DNA of 14,965 nucleotides from Gamarada debralockiae. Lineage: Eukaryota; Ascomycota; Leotiomycetes; Helotiales; Hyphodiscaceae. The stretch is from assembly GCA_002803225.1 (NCBI GenBank), contig NXFV01000694.1, positions 1-14,965 on the forward strand, in the 5' to 3' direction. Made by a program: the position numbers and the translations under genes. Under the pieces are notes generated by a model. It did no database searches. It was not told the origin of the DNA and was given only the letters and a program-made list of their open reading frames with translations. Below are positions 1 through 8,411 of this stretch, piece by piece (positions within the stretch are counted from its first letter, which is position 1; every line of letters begins with the position of its first letter).

Positions 1-785
1 ACACACGTGTTGTTATGTTGCATGCTTCTCCCTACAGAGCCTGTACGTAGGGGTACGCTTGTAGTAGCTGTCTATATGCCTAAAACCCTGATATTTCTGG
101 TATTGTGTTATAGGGGCCGTAGAGTACAGCTTTTCGACTTGTACGCTAGTACCAGCTATATAAAGCTTATGTCGAATAGCCTTGTTGGCTTTAGCAGCAG
201 TAGCGAAGGCAACTACTACTAAACCTGCGTACTAATTAAGGTGTTTTTCAGGTGCTATAAGCTAGTACGGAGTCCTAATTAGGACTAGGTCCTTATTAAA
301 GGTCTTTATCTTATCGATAACTAGCTCTATGCTATTAGGCGTATTAAAATCGGCTGTAGGAATACTATGAAGTACTACCTTATGCTATAGCTTGTCTTTT
401 TGGGCAGTTTAGAAAGGAGTCACGTGCTCCTAGATCGCCTGCTTCTTAAGAAGGTAGTCGGCCGAGAAGGAGCTAGTAGTAGTGACTATTAAGTTTTGGC
501 CTAGGGATTTTGAAATAGTAGTAATTACTAGACTATTAATACCTTTATCTAAAAAGGCCTTATTAAATGCGTTCCTAATAGCTAGGGGAGAGAAGTGTAA
601 TGGTCTCGTGACCTGTCCCGTGATCAGGATCATTTGTTTGTCCTTAAAACTAGGTCCTAAAGAGGTTTTTGGATAAGTGGTTTTTAAACTCAAATTGGTC
701 TATTTAGGGATTTTAAGGATTTTTGTCCAATCGGAGCTAGTTGTTAGTTTACTAGCTATAGTAGCGTACGTAGGGGGGGTCTAAT

Positions 786-796
786 TAGTAGTACTA
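786..796. repeat. Left copy of an 11-bp duplication flanking the pogo-like element
   Basis: TAGTAGTACTA lies directly before the left terminal repeat and again directly after the right one (3228-3238). The inner-edge dinucleotide TA would be the usual pogo/Tc1-mariner target duplication. The longer match may be a true 11-bp duplication or a pre-existing short repeat. Confidence 0.6.
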
Positions 797-892
797 ATCG
801 TGGACCAACCGACCCACTAATTTTTACGGCTTCGCCTAATTAGTGGGCTTCAGCAATACAGTCGTTTTTCATCAATACGGTCGATTTTTCAA
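797..892 (+). repeat. Left terminal inverted repeat (96 bp) with internal hairpin and duplicated motif
   Basis: It starts ATCGTGGACCAACC and pairs with 3132-3227. The only mismatch is at 860 (A against G in the sense of the left repeat). It contains a 10-bp stem (813-822 with 838-847, loop of 15). It also has two copies of a motif of the form CAATACRGTCG followed by a T-run and CA (854-871 and 873-891). Repeated subterminal motifs are typical transposase-binding sites. That role is inference here. Confidence 0.93.
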
Positions 893-1090
893 GGTATAAC
901 AACTCTATCATGGATTATCTCAACGTCACGATTGTTTTTTTTAATAGTATAAATGCCATATAAAAATAGAACAATTAAGACACAATCTATGAAATTGTTG
1001 AGTCTATAGTACGAAGGAAAGGTCCTGATATTTTCATATTTACCTCGTCCGCAACCCCTTAAAAAGCACTCTATTCTACAAGAACCTTAA

Positions 1091-3094
1091 TTAATCAACC
1101 ACCACAACTGATATCGTGTCACCGACAATTGTCTCTGAACCGTCTTCCTCTATTCTAATAAGATTTCCAAACCTATTATTATAAAAAGAAGGTATATACT
1201 TAAAATTTCGGGGTTGTATAGACCATGAATTTTCGTACTCATCAACGTACTTATCTAGCTCTTTTCCTGATATAAACTCTTGGTCGATTCGCGCTGTTTT
1301 GCGTAACATTTGAACCCGACGAAGATATCGAATCACCTCCTTGTATTGGCTACGATAACCTTGCCGTACGAGAAGGAATCTTGACTAGTGTATATTGAAT
1401 TGTGACTTAGGTTCATTAATAGAAAATAGTCTATTAGTCTTGGCCTTTCGACCTTCCTTCTCGCGCTGTAGCTTACTTACAAGCTTCGACCAAAGAAGAT
1501 CAGCTGCCTTGATCACGCGATTCAACTTCATATTCTTGGCTTCATCTTGCTCATTCCAAAAGGTCTCCTTCTTATAGCGTATTTAATTAGCCCCTATTCC
1601 CTTTATTAGAACCCCATGAGATTATACCCAAGCGTTAGAGCCTTCCTTCCTTCGCTTTGCCTTAATATCTGCTGTAGCCTTATTGATCTCTCGCTCTTGA
1701 ATCAATTGAGACTTTAGGAGTTTTGGCTTTGTAGTTTGTTGATATACTCGCCAAGATTGTACGAAAGAAGGTATCAATTCAATATCGCGGTCGATATAGT
1801 CGTCGAGACGTATGTCTAAGTACTTCATATGAGCCGTGCGGGTAGTAGTTGTCGGGGGACGTTGGAATGGCTTAGGAGTAGTTAGTGTTTTTGGAGGTTC
1901 TGGCTCTGCAATAGTATTTTTCCTTTTACTTTACTAGTATATAGCCAGCTTTTCGTAGACTACTTGTGGGTTAAATAGTTCTAGGCTAGCCTTTCTCTAA
2001 GCTGATTTGATAGTCCGCGGTCGAAAGGTTTAGTATCGAATATTTCGATAGGCATTTAAGAAGTCGACCTTCGTGTACTCGCAATTGCTATACTAGATAG
2101 TGTTCTAGATATCGATTTGATGCCAATGCTTAAGGGGTTGAAAAATACTAATATTAAGTGGTTGGAGTAAGTACGTACTATGCGGAGGAAGCTGAAAAGG
2201 AATGATTTTGTGTTGCCAATAGTAGAATAAGAAGCTCTCAAAAACGTGGCTTCTATGCCTATCAAAGATTAATATCCGCTACTTTCCCTTTGTCTTTTTG
2301 TATGTATTGTTGTAGAAGTAGATAAGATATTTTATGGCAAGGCCTTTATTCGAATATCCAGAGGGACTCGTGGCAAGAAGGGTCTCGTTTTCAAGGTCAT
2401 TTTCAAAGTACTTCTCGAGTAGGATATCTCCCTTGAGGATAAGTATAGGAGGAATCGTACTGCTGTCCGTATATATAGTCTCGACCGCAATTAAGGACTC
2501 TCGATTATTAGGATCTACAAGGTAAACAGCCTTAGTCGATAGATGTATAATAACAATTCTGCCAGTAATAACTCTAATCTGGAACCCTGTCTCGTCTATA
2601 TTGTACACGTCCGAGAGGTCGATGCCGTACTTGATCATCGTATTATTGAACTCGTTAAAGTGCTTTTCGAGGTCCTCCTTCTTATGAGCTGCCTTCCTCT
2701 CTGCTGCTAATGTCTTCGCACGAAGGGATTTATACTACTTCTTATTCCTATTAAACTATCGACGCGCCTATTGTATGTCTAGTTGACGCGTAGAGCTAGA
2801 CGCACGAAGGATGGAATTTGCAGCCAACTTAATGTGGATCTTGTTAGCCTGATGCCCATAGTAGATCAGGAAGTTGATATACGATCGTAATGCATTCTCT
2901 TGATCAGTATTTAAAGCTTTGTTGGTTCCTCCTTTTGTGTTTTGTGTTAGACGGCCTTTGAGACGCGCTTTGAAAAGTCGATAAGGGACGTGAAACTTGG
3001 CCGCTGCCTTCAATTTTTTGACTCCTGGCGTTTCGTCGTAGTACTTGATAGCCTTGGCAATATTTGCCTCCCTTTCTGCATTGAATTTGGTTAT
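1091..3094 (-). pseudogene. pogo/Fot-like DDE transposase, one frame with about 13 stops
   Basis: All pieces (2768-3013, 2279-2638, 1622-1828, 1091-1336) lie in one minus-strand frame with no frameshift. I extend the frame up to an ATA codon at 3094, probably a mutated ATG, giving about 667 residues. Order: psq-type helix-turn-helix (about residues 15-45), CENP-B-like helix-turn-helix (to about 125), then the DDE domain. The first Asp is in YNIDETGF (residue 167), the second in ILIFDRHRSH (278), and the third is Asn in QPLN (314), a DD35D spacing with the last Asp lost. Three TAG codons around 2735-2770 sit where relatives have Trp. A Lys/Arg/Glu-rich C-terminal extension of some 200 residues runs to a TAA at 1091-1093. 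The protein would cut and rejoin the terminal repeats, but here it is inactive. Confidence 0.9.
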
Positions 3095-3131
3095 ATTGTT
3101 GATTTATTATGAATTATTTAAGAATTAAGGG

Positions 3132-3227
3132 TTGAAAAATCGACCGTATTGATGAAAAACGACCGTATTGCTGAAGCCCACTAATTAGGCGAAGCCGTAA
3201 AAATTAGTGGGTCGGTTGGTCCACGAT
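3132..3227 (-). repeat. Right terminal inverted repeat (96 bp)
   Basis: Reverse complement of 797-892 with one mismatch. It ends GGTCCACGAT, followed by the second copy of the 11-bp flanking duplication. The hairpin and both CAATAC-type motifs of the left repeat are conserved. Many CpA dinucleotides remain unmutated, in contrast to the transposase frame. Confidence 0.93.
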
Positions 3228-3238
3228 TAGTAGTACTA
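3228..3238. repeat. Right copy of the 11-bp duplication flanking the pogo-like element
   Basis: TAGTAGTACTA follows the right terminal repeat. LINE D, which lacks the transposon, has a single related site at about 9577-9590, with the surrounding codons aligned. Confidence 0.6.
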
Positions 3239-3450
3239 GCAGTTCCAGGCTTTACTAAGGCTAGGGCCTTCGTTTTAGACTTAATATTACGTGTGGCATT
3301 TTCTAAGTAGGCGACTTAGGAGGCAATAATATTAGATGTCTTAAAAAGCCGTCCTTTTTCCGTATATTCGCGGAAGATCTCGATAAGGTCTAGTAGTCTA
3401 GACTGCTCGTCATGTGACTTAGTAAGGCTACAAGCCTGGAGGAGTAGGTC

Positions 3451-3492
3451 CCTAGCCTCTAGGATTTTAGCCCTAGCCTCTAGGATTTTAGC
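3451..3492 (-). repeat. Perfect 21-bp tandem duplication in LINE A ORF1
   Basis: Two identical 21-bp units (3451-3471, 3472-3492) and the first bases of a third. The unit is seven codons, so on the minus strand it duplicates a seven-residue helix-forming segment (AKILEAR) without breaking the frame. Confidence 0.9.
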
Positions 3493-3780
3493 CCTAGCTA
3501 GGGAGATAGGTTCTTAGGTTCCTAGGTCTTAGTTTCCTGGGTCCTAGTAGTCCTGAGTCCTTAGTTCCTTAGTCCTAGGCTCCTGGCCCTGAACACGTGA
3601 TTCAGGGGGTCCACGTTTCCTATTTGGGAAGACCGTACAGTCTGGGGCTAAAAATCTAGTTAATAACAGGTGTCCTTTTCCAAGTTGTTGGCCTAAGGCA
3701 AGATTTCTAGTTAGTGACAGGTGTCCTCTTCTAAGGGGGTCTAAACTGAACTCAAAGGTAATGGGACAAGTAGCTGTGCT

Positions 3781-4052
3781 AGTAGCTAGGCTAGTAGCTA
3801 AGCTAGTAGGCAAGGAAGGAAGGATAGGGCTCGAAGGCTCAATTTCTATGTCCGATATTAGGTCCTAGGTATAATAGGCCAGAGGGGGAGGGGCTCGAGG
3901 TTAGGGGGCCTTTATATGAGGCTCTAGAGTTGAAATCGGCGCCTAGGGAGCTAGCCATTAGTCTAGGAGGGGGTACACTATTTTTCTAATGAAATATAGG
4001 CCCTAAAGAGTATTTTTCCTAAAGGAAGGAACGAAAACGAGTGAATTGGAGT
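3781..4052 (-). repeat. 5' end of LINE A, inverted relative to 14695-14965
   Basis: About 270 bp here is the reverse complement of the right edge of the window, with scattered transitions and small indels. It holds the 5' untranslated region (3959-4052) and the first part of ORF1. No promoter motif can be named. Many LINEs carry internal promoters in this region. Confidence 0.9.
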
Positions 4053-6048
4053 CTTTAATCACGTGGCTAAAAATTAGCTACTAGCTATTCTTTAGTAATT
4101 ACGACTACTAACTAGCTTAATTTCCTAGGTCTCTTTATTCCTAGTTAATAGGGTCCTTAGGCTATTATTCGATAGCTAGATAGAGGAATTTAGTATAATC
4201 GATACTAGAATACTATAAGGTAGTCCTATATCGTCTATACTATTTCTAATCTATATTCGTGGTCTCTTCCCTAGGCTAGCTATAGTAAGGTCCTCTTATA
4301 TATCGATAATATTATACTAGTAGTCTTAACTACTAGTTTAAAAAAAGAATATTAGAATACTTAAAAGAGAAGTAGCTAGGCTATACGAACTAGGGGCTAA
4401 GGATGTAATTTAATTCGACTTAGCTAAGATAAAGCTTATTCACTTTACTATATCGAAAAAGGCTAAGACAGATAGCTTACGACTACTGAACTAGGAAATC
4501 ATATAACCTAAGGAAGTTGTTAGGTAGCTAGGTATCTAGTTTGACCTTGGCCTTACCTTCAAGTAATACGTAGTAATACGTACGTTACAAGCTAGGTTAG
4601 CTTTCTAAAGGATAACTAGGCTAGCTAATTCCGGACGAGGACTATCCTTATTTGCTTTACGATAACTATACCTAGTATGTATTACTAGTATAGCTGATTA
4701 CAGTTCGTCTATCTGGTAGAGGGGCTAAGCTTAGTTCAAAAAGCCTCTATAGGCTCTTTAGAACCTAGGCCTACAGAAAATACTAGGGGTCTTTAAAACA
4801 GCCCCTACTTTACTAATGGAAGTGGAGGCTGCCCTAGCTCCCCCTAGCGTACGACTTAACGCTAGTATACGATGATACGCTTTTAGGGGCCTGAAGCTAG
4901 CTCCTAGCCATCTAATTAGGCTAGAAATCAACTCTATCTTAAACCTTACTAGTTCCCCTAGTTCGATCCTTAAAGATATAACTTTAATAATTCAACTAGG
5001 AAAAATCCTTAAAAACGTAACTTCATTAATTCGAGTCTTTAAAAACCGGCCTATCTAACTAGCACGAATCTAGAACTTGATTCAGGGACTAGTTGACTTA
5101 GACTCACTAGAACCTATCTATTACTTTAAATCCCCCCCCTGGAATAGGATTACCCCTTATATAGTCGAAATAAGCGAGCTTCCAAAGGACGAAGCTGCCC
5201 TAGCTCACTTGTTAACCCTATAACTAGGCTATGTACTAATTTATACAAATGCATTATTAACTTCAGACGAAAATTCAACTAGAATAGGGGTAGGCCTAGT
5301 TGTACTAGATAATAACCCTAGCCCTACTAGCTCCCTTACCTTCAAAAATAGGTCTAACCTAGGTCCTTCGTAACTAGTCTATAATGGGGAGCTAGAGGCA
5401 GTTACTTAGGCAGTCGAGTACGCTAGCGATATAGCCCTACTAGGCCAAGCTTTTAAGATCTACTCAAATAACCAGGCGGTACTACTTCGGCTAAAATCTC
5501 CCTCAGATAACCCAGGCCAGGCCTGCCAAATTCGGACTAGCTTAGCTACAGAGCTAGTTAAAAGCAAAGGAGCCTCAATTGCACTAGAATGGGTCCCCGG
5601 CTATACTAGCGTCCCTGGAAACGAACTAGCTGATTCACTAGCTAAGGCAGCTACGACAATGGCCCCTAGCTCGTACGAAACTAGCTTTGCCTACCTAGGC
5701 AGCTAGATCAGGAAAGCTAAGACTAAAGACTAGCTAGCCCTACTTAACCAATACGACTTACAACCTAATCGAAACCTTACTAGCTATAAAAAGTAATTCC
5801 CATGGAAGTTACGCACTAAAATCCAACTACCCCCTGGAACTAAGCGAGAGCTAGCTAGTGCGTTCTACTAGCTGAAGCTAGGCCATAGTTACCTAAAGTC
5901 GTACTTGTATCGACTAGGGCACTCGCTTAGTGACCTATGTCGTTGTGGCAAGAAGGAGACAACTGAGCACTTGCTACTTAGCTGTAAGGAACTAAAAGTA
6001 GCTAGGAAGAGGCTACAAGACGAATTACAGGGCACTAGGCTTGACCTA
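4053..6048 (+). pseudogene. LINE C ORF2: reverse transcriptase and RNase H (RIP-inactivated, 5'-truncated)
   Basis: Translated through stops, 4216-4260 gives *GSPISSILFLIYI, the QGSP motif of LINE reverse transcriptases with Gln changed to stop. About 4299-4320 gives YIDN, the FVDD active site with the second Asp now Asn. Two small indels around 4295-4375 shift the frame and then return it. The RNase H domain lies at about 5240-5660 in the same frame as the downstream part. It shows IYTN (first Asp lost), GELEAV (Glu kept), YSNNQAV (Asp lost) and PGNELADSLAK (last Asp kept). A Cys/His cluster follows at 5938-5985 (CRCGKKETTEHLLLSC). Nearly all stops are TAG. The pair of domains copies the element's RNA at a nicked target, but this copy is dead. 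Confidence 0.88.
6046..6048. other. Left TA at the piggyBac-like insertion site
   Basis: The flanks read GACC-TA before the left terminal repeat and TA-GCTCC after the right one, consistent with a TA duplication. The TTAA expected for piggyBac is absent on both sides. Confidence 0.5.
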
Positions 6049-6076
6049 TCCTTTCCGCTGCCATCAGGATTACATC
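6049..6076 (+). repeat. Left terminal inverted repeat of the piggyBac-like element
   Basis: A 28-bp sequence starting TCCTTTCCGCTGCCATC that recurs without mismatch as the reverse complement at 8060-8087. Confidence 0.92.
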
Positions 6077-6130
6077 TCTTCGGACCGGAAAAACAAGTTT
6101 TTCCGGGGGAACACCAAAATCCAGATGTAA
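6070..6130 (+). repeat. Nested hairpin in the left subterminal region
   Basis: A perfect 10-bp stem (6085-6094 with 6097-6106, loop of 2 bases) is enclosed by an outer 8-bp pair (6070-6077 with 6123-6130). It lies just inside the left terminal repeat. I see no equivalent inside the right end, which instead has a direct repeat of CTAGCGG near 8034-8050. Confidence 0.75.
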
Positions 6131-6283
6131 ACAAAAAATGTAAATACCCATCTTAAATCAATAATATCTCACTCAAAATACATCTTTTATAATACGTAAA
6201 GACATTGAAAATGCCCTACGGATAAAGGAACAAAACGGCCTAAGGCAGCCCTACTCAAAAAGCAAGGCACCTATTTTATTCTA

Positions 6284-7982
6284 ATGAAATTAGACGATTT
6301 TCACTACGAAATTCGACTACTTAAGACTGCCTCCGCGGACGACCCTATCTCTTTATTCATATTATATTATACTCCTGAAATTATCAATCAAATAGTTCAA
6401 TTTACGAATGAGTATATTAAAGAGCCACGAGACCCTAGGAAACGTTAGTCACGTGCATTTGACTAGTATCCAACATCCCCTAAAGAGATTTATACTTACC
6501 TTGCCATCCGGATTTATATGACTCTGAACGTTCAAAACGAGATCTCTAACTACTAGGATACAAGGACTTGTACTCTATCTCACTATATTACTAAGCATAT
6601 AGCGAGAAACCGCTTCTAAGAGCTATACATAAGATTTCGGTGCTATGGATTACGTACGAAGGGACCGTACGAGAAAGTAAGTTTTAAACTATATTTTAAA
6701 CCTAAAATTTATATACTAATTACAGATCTAGGTAGAGCTATTAAGTACCTATTTTCAAAAGGTTAACCTTCAAGTATAGTCTCCAGGTCGAGATATAGCA
6801 GTTGATGAGGTTATAGTGCGTTTCGAAGGTCAAGCTATATAGGCTACAACAATCCTAAACAAGCTAATTCCTACTAGATTTAAGGTCTAGGCTATTGCTC
6901 AAAGAGCCTTCCTATTAGTATAGAATTTCTATATTCTAGGTAAAGGAAATAGGCTAGTTAGAGTGAAGACACCACGTAAGCTTAGAGGGACTATAAAGGA
7001 GAGAAATAGAGGTAATAAGACCCAGGCCGTTATATTCTCATTAGTCGAACGATTAATAAAACATAGCTATCACTTGTAGATAGACAATCTCTTTACTTCT
7101 ATAAGATTTCTTGAGTTATTAAGAAAGAGAGGCTTTAGTGGGACTAGTACGTGCCGTACTAATGTAGGAGTTATTTAGGAGCTTATTCAGATAAAGAAAG
7201 ATGACGCAAATGATACTATGGAATAGGGAACAATATACTGGATACCTACAAAGTCGAATTTAGTATGTCAAACAAGCTAGAAAGACAATACGTTTGTATT
7301 AATAATGTCTACAGTGATAGATAGGAACGACCGAGTCGAGAGAGAGCAGAAGAGACCTAAGGAGACATTATCTAAGGCCAAAACAGCACATATCCCTTTT
7401 GGAAATGAACCTAAAAAGAAGCTTATAATACTATAACTCTATAATAGGTATAACTATAATATAGGAGCTATAGATAAGTATAATAATAAGATATCTCGAA
7501 GCGCTAGCCTTAGGCCAGTTGTTAGGGGAGGTCACTAGGTAATAGAGCACTAGCTCTTCCGCGTAGCACTTGTCAATAGCTACTTACTATCTCTTTGTAG
7601 CGATATTAAGGCGCCTAGGGAAGTAAACTTTCGCTCTTAATAAGACTTCCGGATCTAACTTATCGACGCTCTTTTATATATAGCAAAGGATACGTCTATG
7701 TCTCCAAAGAGAAGGGTAGCCTATATGTCTCAAGACAGTGATACACTGCCTGCTATAGAGCACGAGTTAGTTAAAATAGGGGCTCGGAGGTAGTGTATTA
7801 ACTGTAAAGGTTTACGGATAGAGGACCGCCCATAAAAGCGGATAGTATTAGCCAAAATTGCAGCTAATCACAAACGAGAACCAACTAGTATAAGCACTTC
7901 TTTTATATGTAAACAGTGCGATGTTACGCTATATAAAAAGAGCTCTTGTTTTGAGTAATATCACAATATATAGACAATTTGA
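6284..7982 (+). pseudogene. piggyBac-like transposase (DDE_Tnp_1_7 type), with one intron
   Basis: I place the start at ATG 6284. The frame is open back to 6209, so an earlier start is possible. Exon 1 (6284-6676) holds the N-terminal all-helical region, with segments such as EIYTYLAIRIYM and RFRCYGLR. After a 49-bp intron the frame continues from 6726. Expected catalytic Asp residues are all kept: VDEVIVRF (6804), IDNLFTS (7083) and the GAIDK motif (7473). The C-terminus at about 7794-7970 is Cys-rich (CINC, CKQC, later Cys and His), like the zinc-binding tail of piggyBac transposases. It ends at TGA 7980-7982. About a dozen stops, mostly TAG and a few TAA, break the frame. The enzyme would excise and reinsert the element, but this copy is inactive. 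Confidence 0.87.
6677..6725 (+). other. Probable spliceosomal intron in the piggyBac-like transposase
   Basis: It begins GTAAGT and ends ACTAATTACAG, with CTAAT as a branch-site-like motif and an AT-rich interior. Its length of 49 bp is typical of fungal introns. The conserved frame before it (codon starts at 2 mod 3) and after it (0 mod 3) join only if it is removed, in phase 0. The joined residues run GPYEK, then on to the conserved VDE motif. Confidence 0.85.
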
Positions 7983-8059
7983 CTCCTTTTCGATAAAATA
8001 AAGCTCTCTGGTTAGCTCGCTAAGCCTTTACGCTAGCGGAATCTAGCGGCCGAAACTCC

Positions 8060-8087
8060 GATGTAATCCTGATGGCAGCGGAAAGGA
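8060..8087 (-). repeat. Right terminal inverted repeat of the piggyBac-like element
   Basis: A perfect reverse complement of 6049-6076, followed by TA and the resumed LINE C coding sequence. Confidence 0.92.
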
Positions 8088-8089
8088 TA

Positions 8090-8231
8090 GCTCCTGTTAC
8101 ATACGAAAACTAGTATTAAGAAGACTTTAGGCTTCTTAAAAGAGACTGGAATTGCTACTAGAAAGTGGCACTTGGCTAGGCAGGAGGAGGAAGAGCTAGG
8201 GGAGGACGAACTAGACGAACTATCGGCTTAA
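8090..8231 (+). pseudogene. LINE C ORF2 C-terminus after the piggyBac-like insertion
   Basis: The frame from 8091 is open to a TAA at 8229-8231. It gives a conserved LINE C-terminal segment (FLKETGIATRKWHL) followed by an acidic tail (EEEELGEDELDELSA). No stops interrupt it, so this stretch is less damaged than the upstream ORF2. It is the direct continuation of the coding sequence that stops at 6048. Confidence 0.85.
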
Positions 8232-8408
8232 AACCCCTAGTACACACTTTCATTTTCTTTGTTTATACTAGGGCTAGACCCTTAATGTCCCTTGGAATAA
8301 ATTGACTACTTCCCTAGCTTGTATTTTTATATACTGTATTATTAGACTAGTTGGCCTAAAAAACTAACCGTCCTACTATAGTCTTCGACTTACACAGGAC
8401 GTTAAAAG

Positions 8409-8411
<3 letters not shown>
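8232..8411 (+). other. LINE C 3' untranslated region
   Basis: About 180 bp between the ORF2 stop and the CAAT tail. It is AT-rich with no ORF. The 3' region of LINEs is normally what the reverse transcriptase recognises. No structure is obvious here. Confidence 0.65.

Larger units (their letters stand above)
797..3227 (-). mobile_element. Complete pogo/Fot-like DNA transposon (2,431 bp)
   Basis: The element is bounded by 96-bp terminal inverted repeats that match at 95 of 96 positions. It carries one transposase pseudogene on the minus strand and is inserted in LINE A ORF1. The region 893-1090 between the left repeat and the transposase stop holds nothing I recognise. Removing the element together with one copy of the flanking duplication restores the LINE A frame. 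A DDE_1-type transposase with a psq/CENP-B-like DNA-binding region places it in the pogo branch of Tc1/mariner. The very similar terminal repeats suggest recent insertion, or little RIP at the ends. Confidence 0.9.
1..3958 (-). pseudogene. LINE A ORF1 (Gag-like RNA-binding protein), RIP-inactivated, 3'-incomplete
   Basis: The start is ATG at 3958 (reverse strand), which opens a Ser/Thr/Pro-rich N-terminus. A one-base insertion relative to LINE B near 3870 shifts the frame. The following Gag-like region is in one frame from about 3813 to 3239, with a charged, helix-forming stretch, and resumes at 796 after the pogo-like insertion. The core at 430-693 contains residues such as FSADYLLKKQAI. The C-terminal part reaches two CCHC-type zinc knuckles at about 1-100, but most of their cysteines now read Tyr while the histidines remain. 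Stops are almost all TAG or TAA at expected Trp or Gln positions. In family members this protein binds the element's RNA. Here it cannot be functional. Confidence 0.8.
1..4052 (-). mobile_element. LINE A: Tad-like non-LTR retrotransposon, 5' part (split by a DNA transposon)
   Basis: This non-LTR retrotransposon lies on the minus strand. Its 5' end is near 4052, and it runs off the left edge inside ORF1, so ORF2 and the 3' tail are outside the window. The 5' boundary is set by comparison with the inverted copy at about 14695-14965: the two match from the 5' untranslated region into ORF1 and diverge beyond about 4052. The stretch 281-770 is also repeated at 9051-9545 (LINE D), mostly with C/T and G/A differences. 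A pogo-like transposon at 797-3227 interrupts it. Assignment to the Tad clade is inferred from the ORF1 type and zinc knuckles. An I-like or other fungal LINE name is possible. Confidence 0.85.
6049..8087 (+). mobile_element. Complete piggyBac-like DNA transposon (2,039 bp)
   Basis: Perfect 28-bp terminal inverted repeats (31 bp if the flanking C-TA/TA-G is included) bound a plus-strand transposase pseudogene. The insertion lies in LINE C ORF2: the ORF2 C-terminus appears only after 8087. The transposase type is clear. The TA flanks and the terminal sequence (TCCTTTCCGC) differ from the canonical TTAA/CCC ends of piggyBac. The LINE frame is one base off after removing the element and one TA, so a small indel or a slightly different boundary is possible. 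Confidence 0.85.

Noticed and set aside
7..222. Open frame of 71 codons, plus strand
   Set aside because: Antisense of the LINE A ORF1 zinc-knuckle region. The minus-strand frame has the recognisable motif.
482..676. Open frame of 64 codons, plus strand
   Set aside because: Shadow of the LINE A ORF1 core on the minus strand.
2056..2265. Open frame of 69 codons, minus strand
   Set aside because: It is in a different frame from the transposase, whose conserved DDE segment covers the same bases.
5905..6156. Stand-alone Cys/His zinc-finger gene
   Set aside because: It is the C-terminal part of LINE C ORF2 read into the left end of the piggyBac-like element. The last 35 or so residues are transposon sequence, not a real C-terminus.
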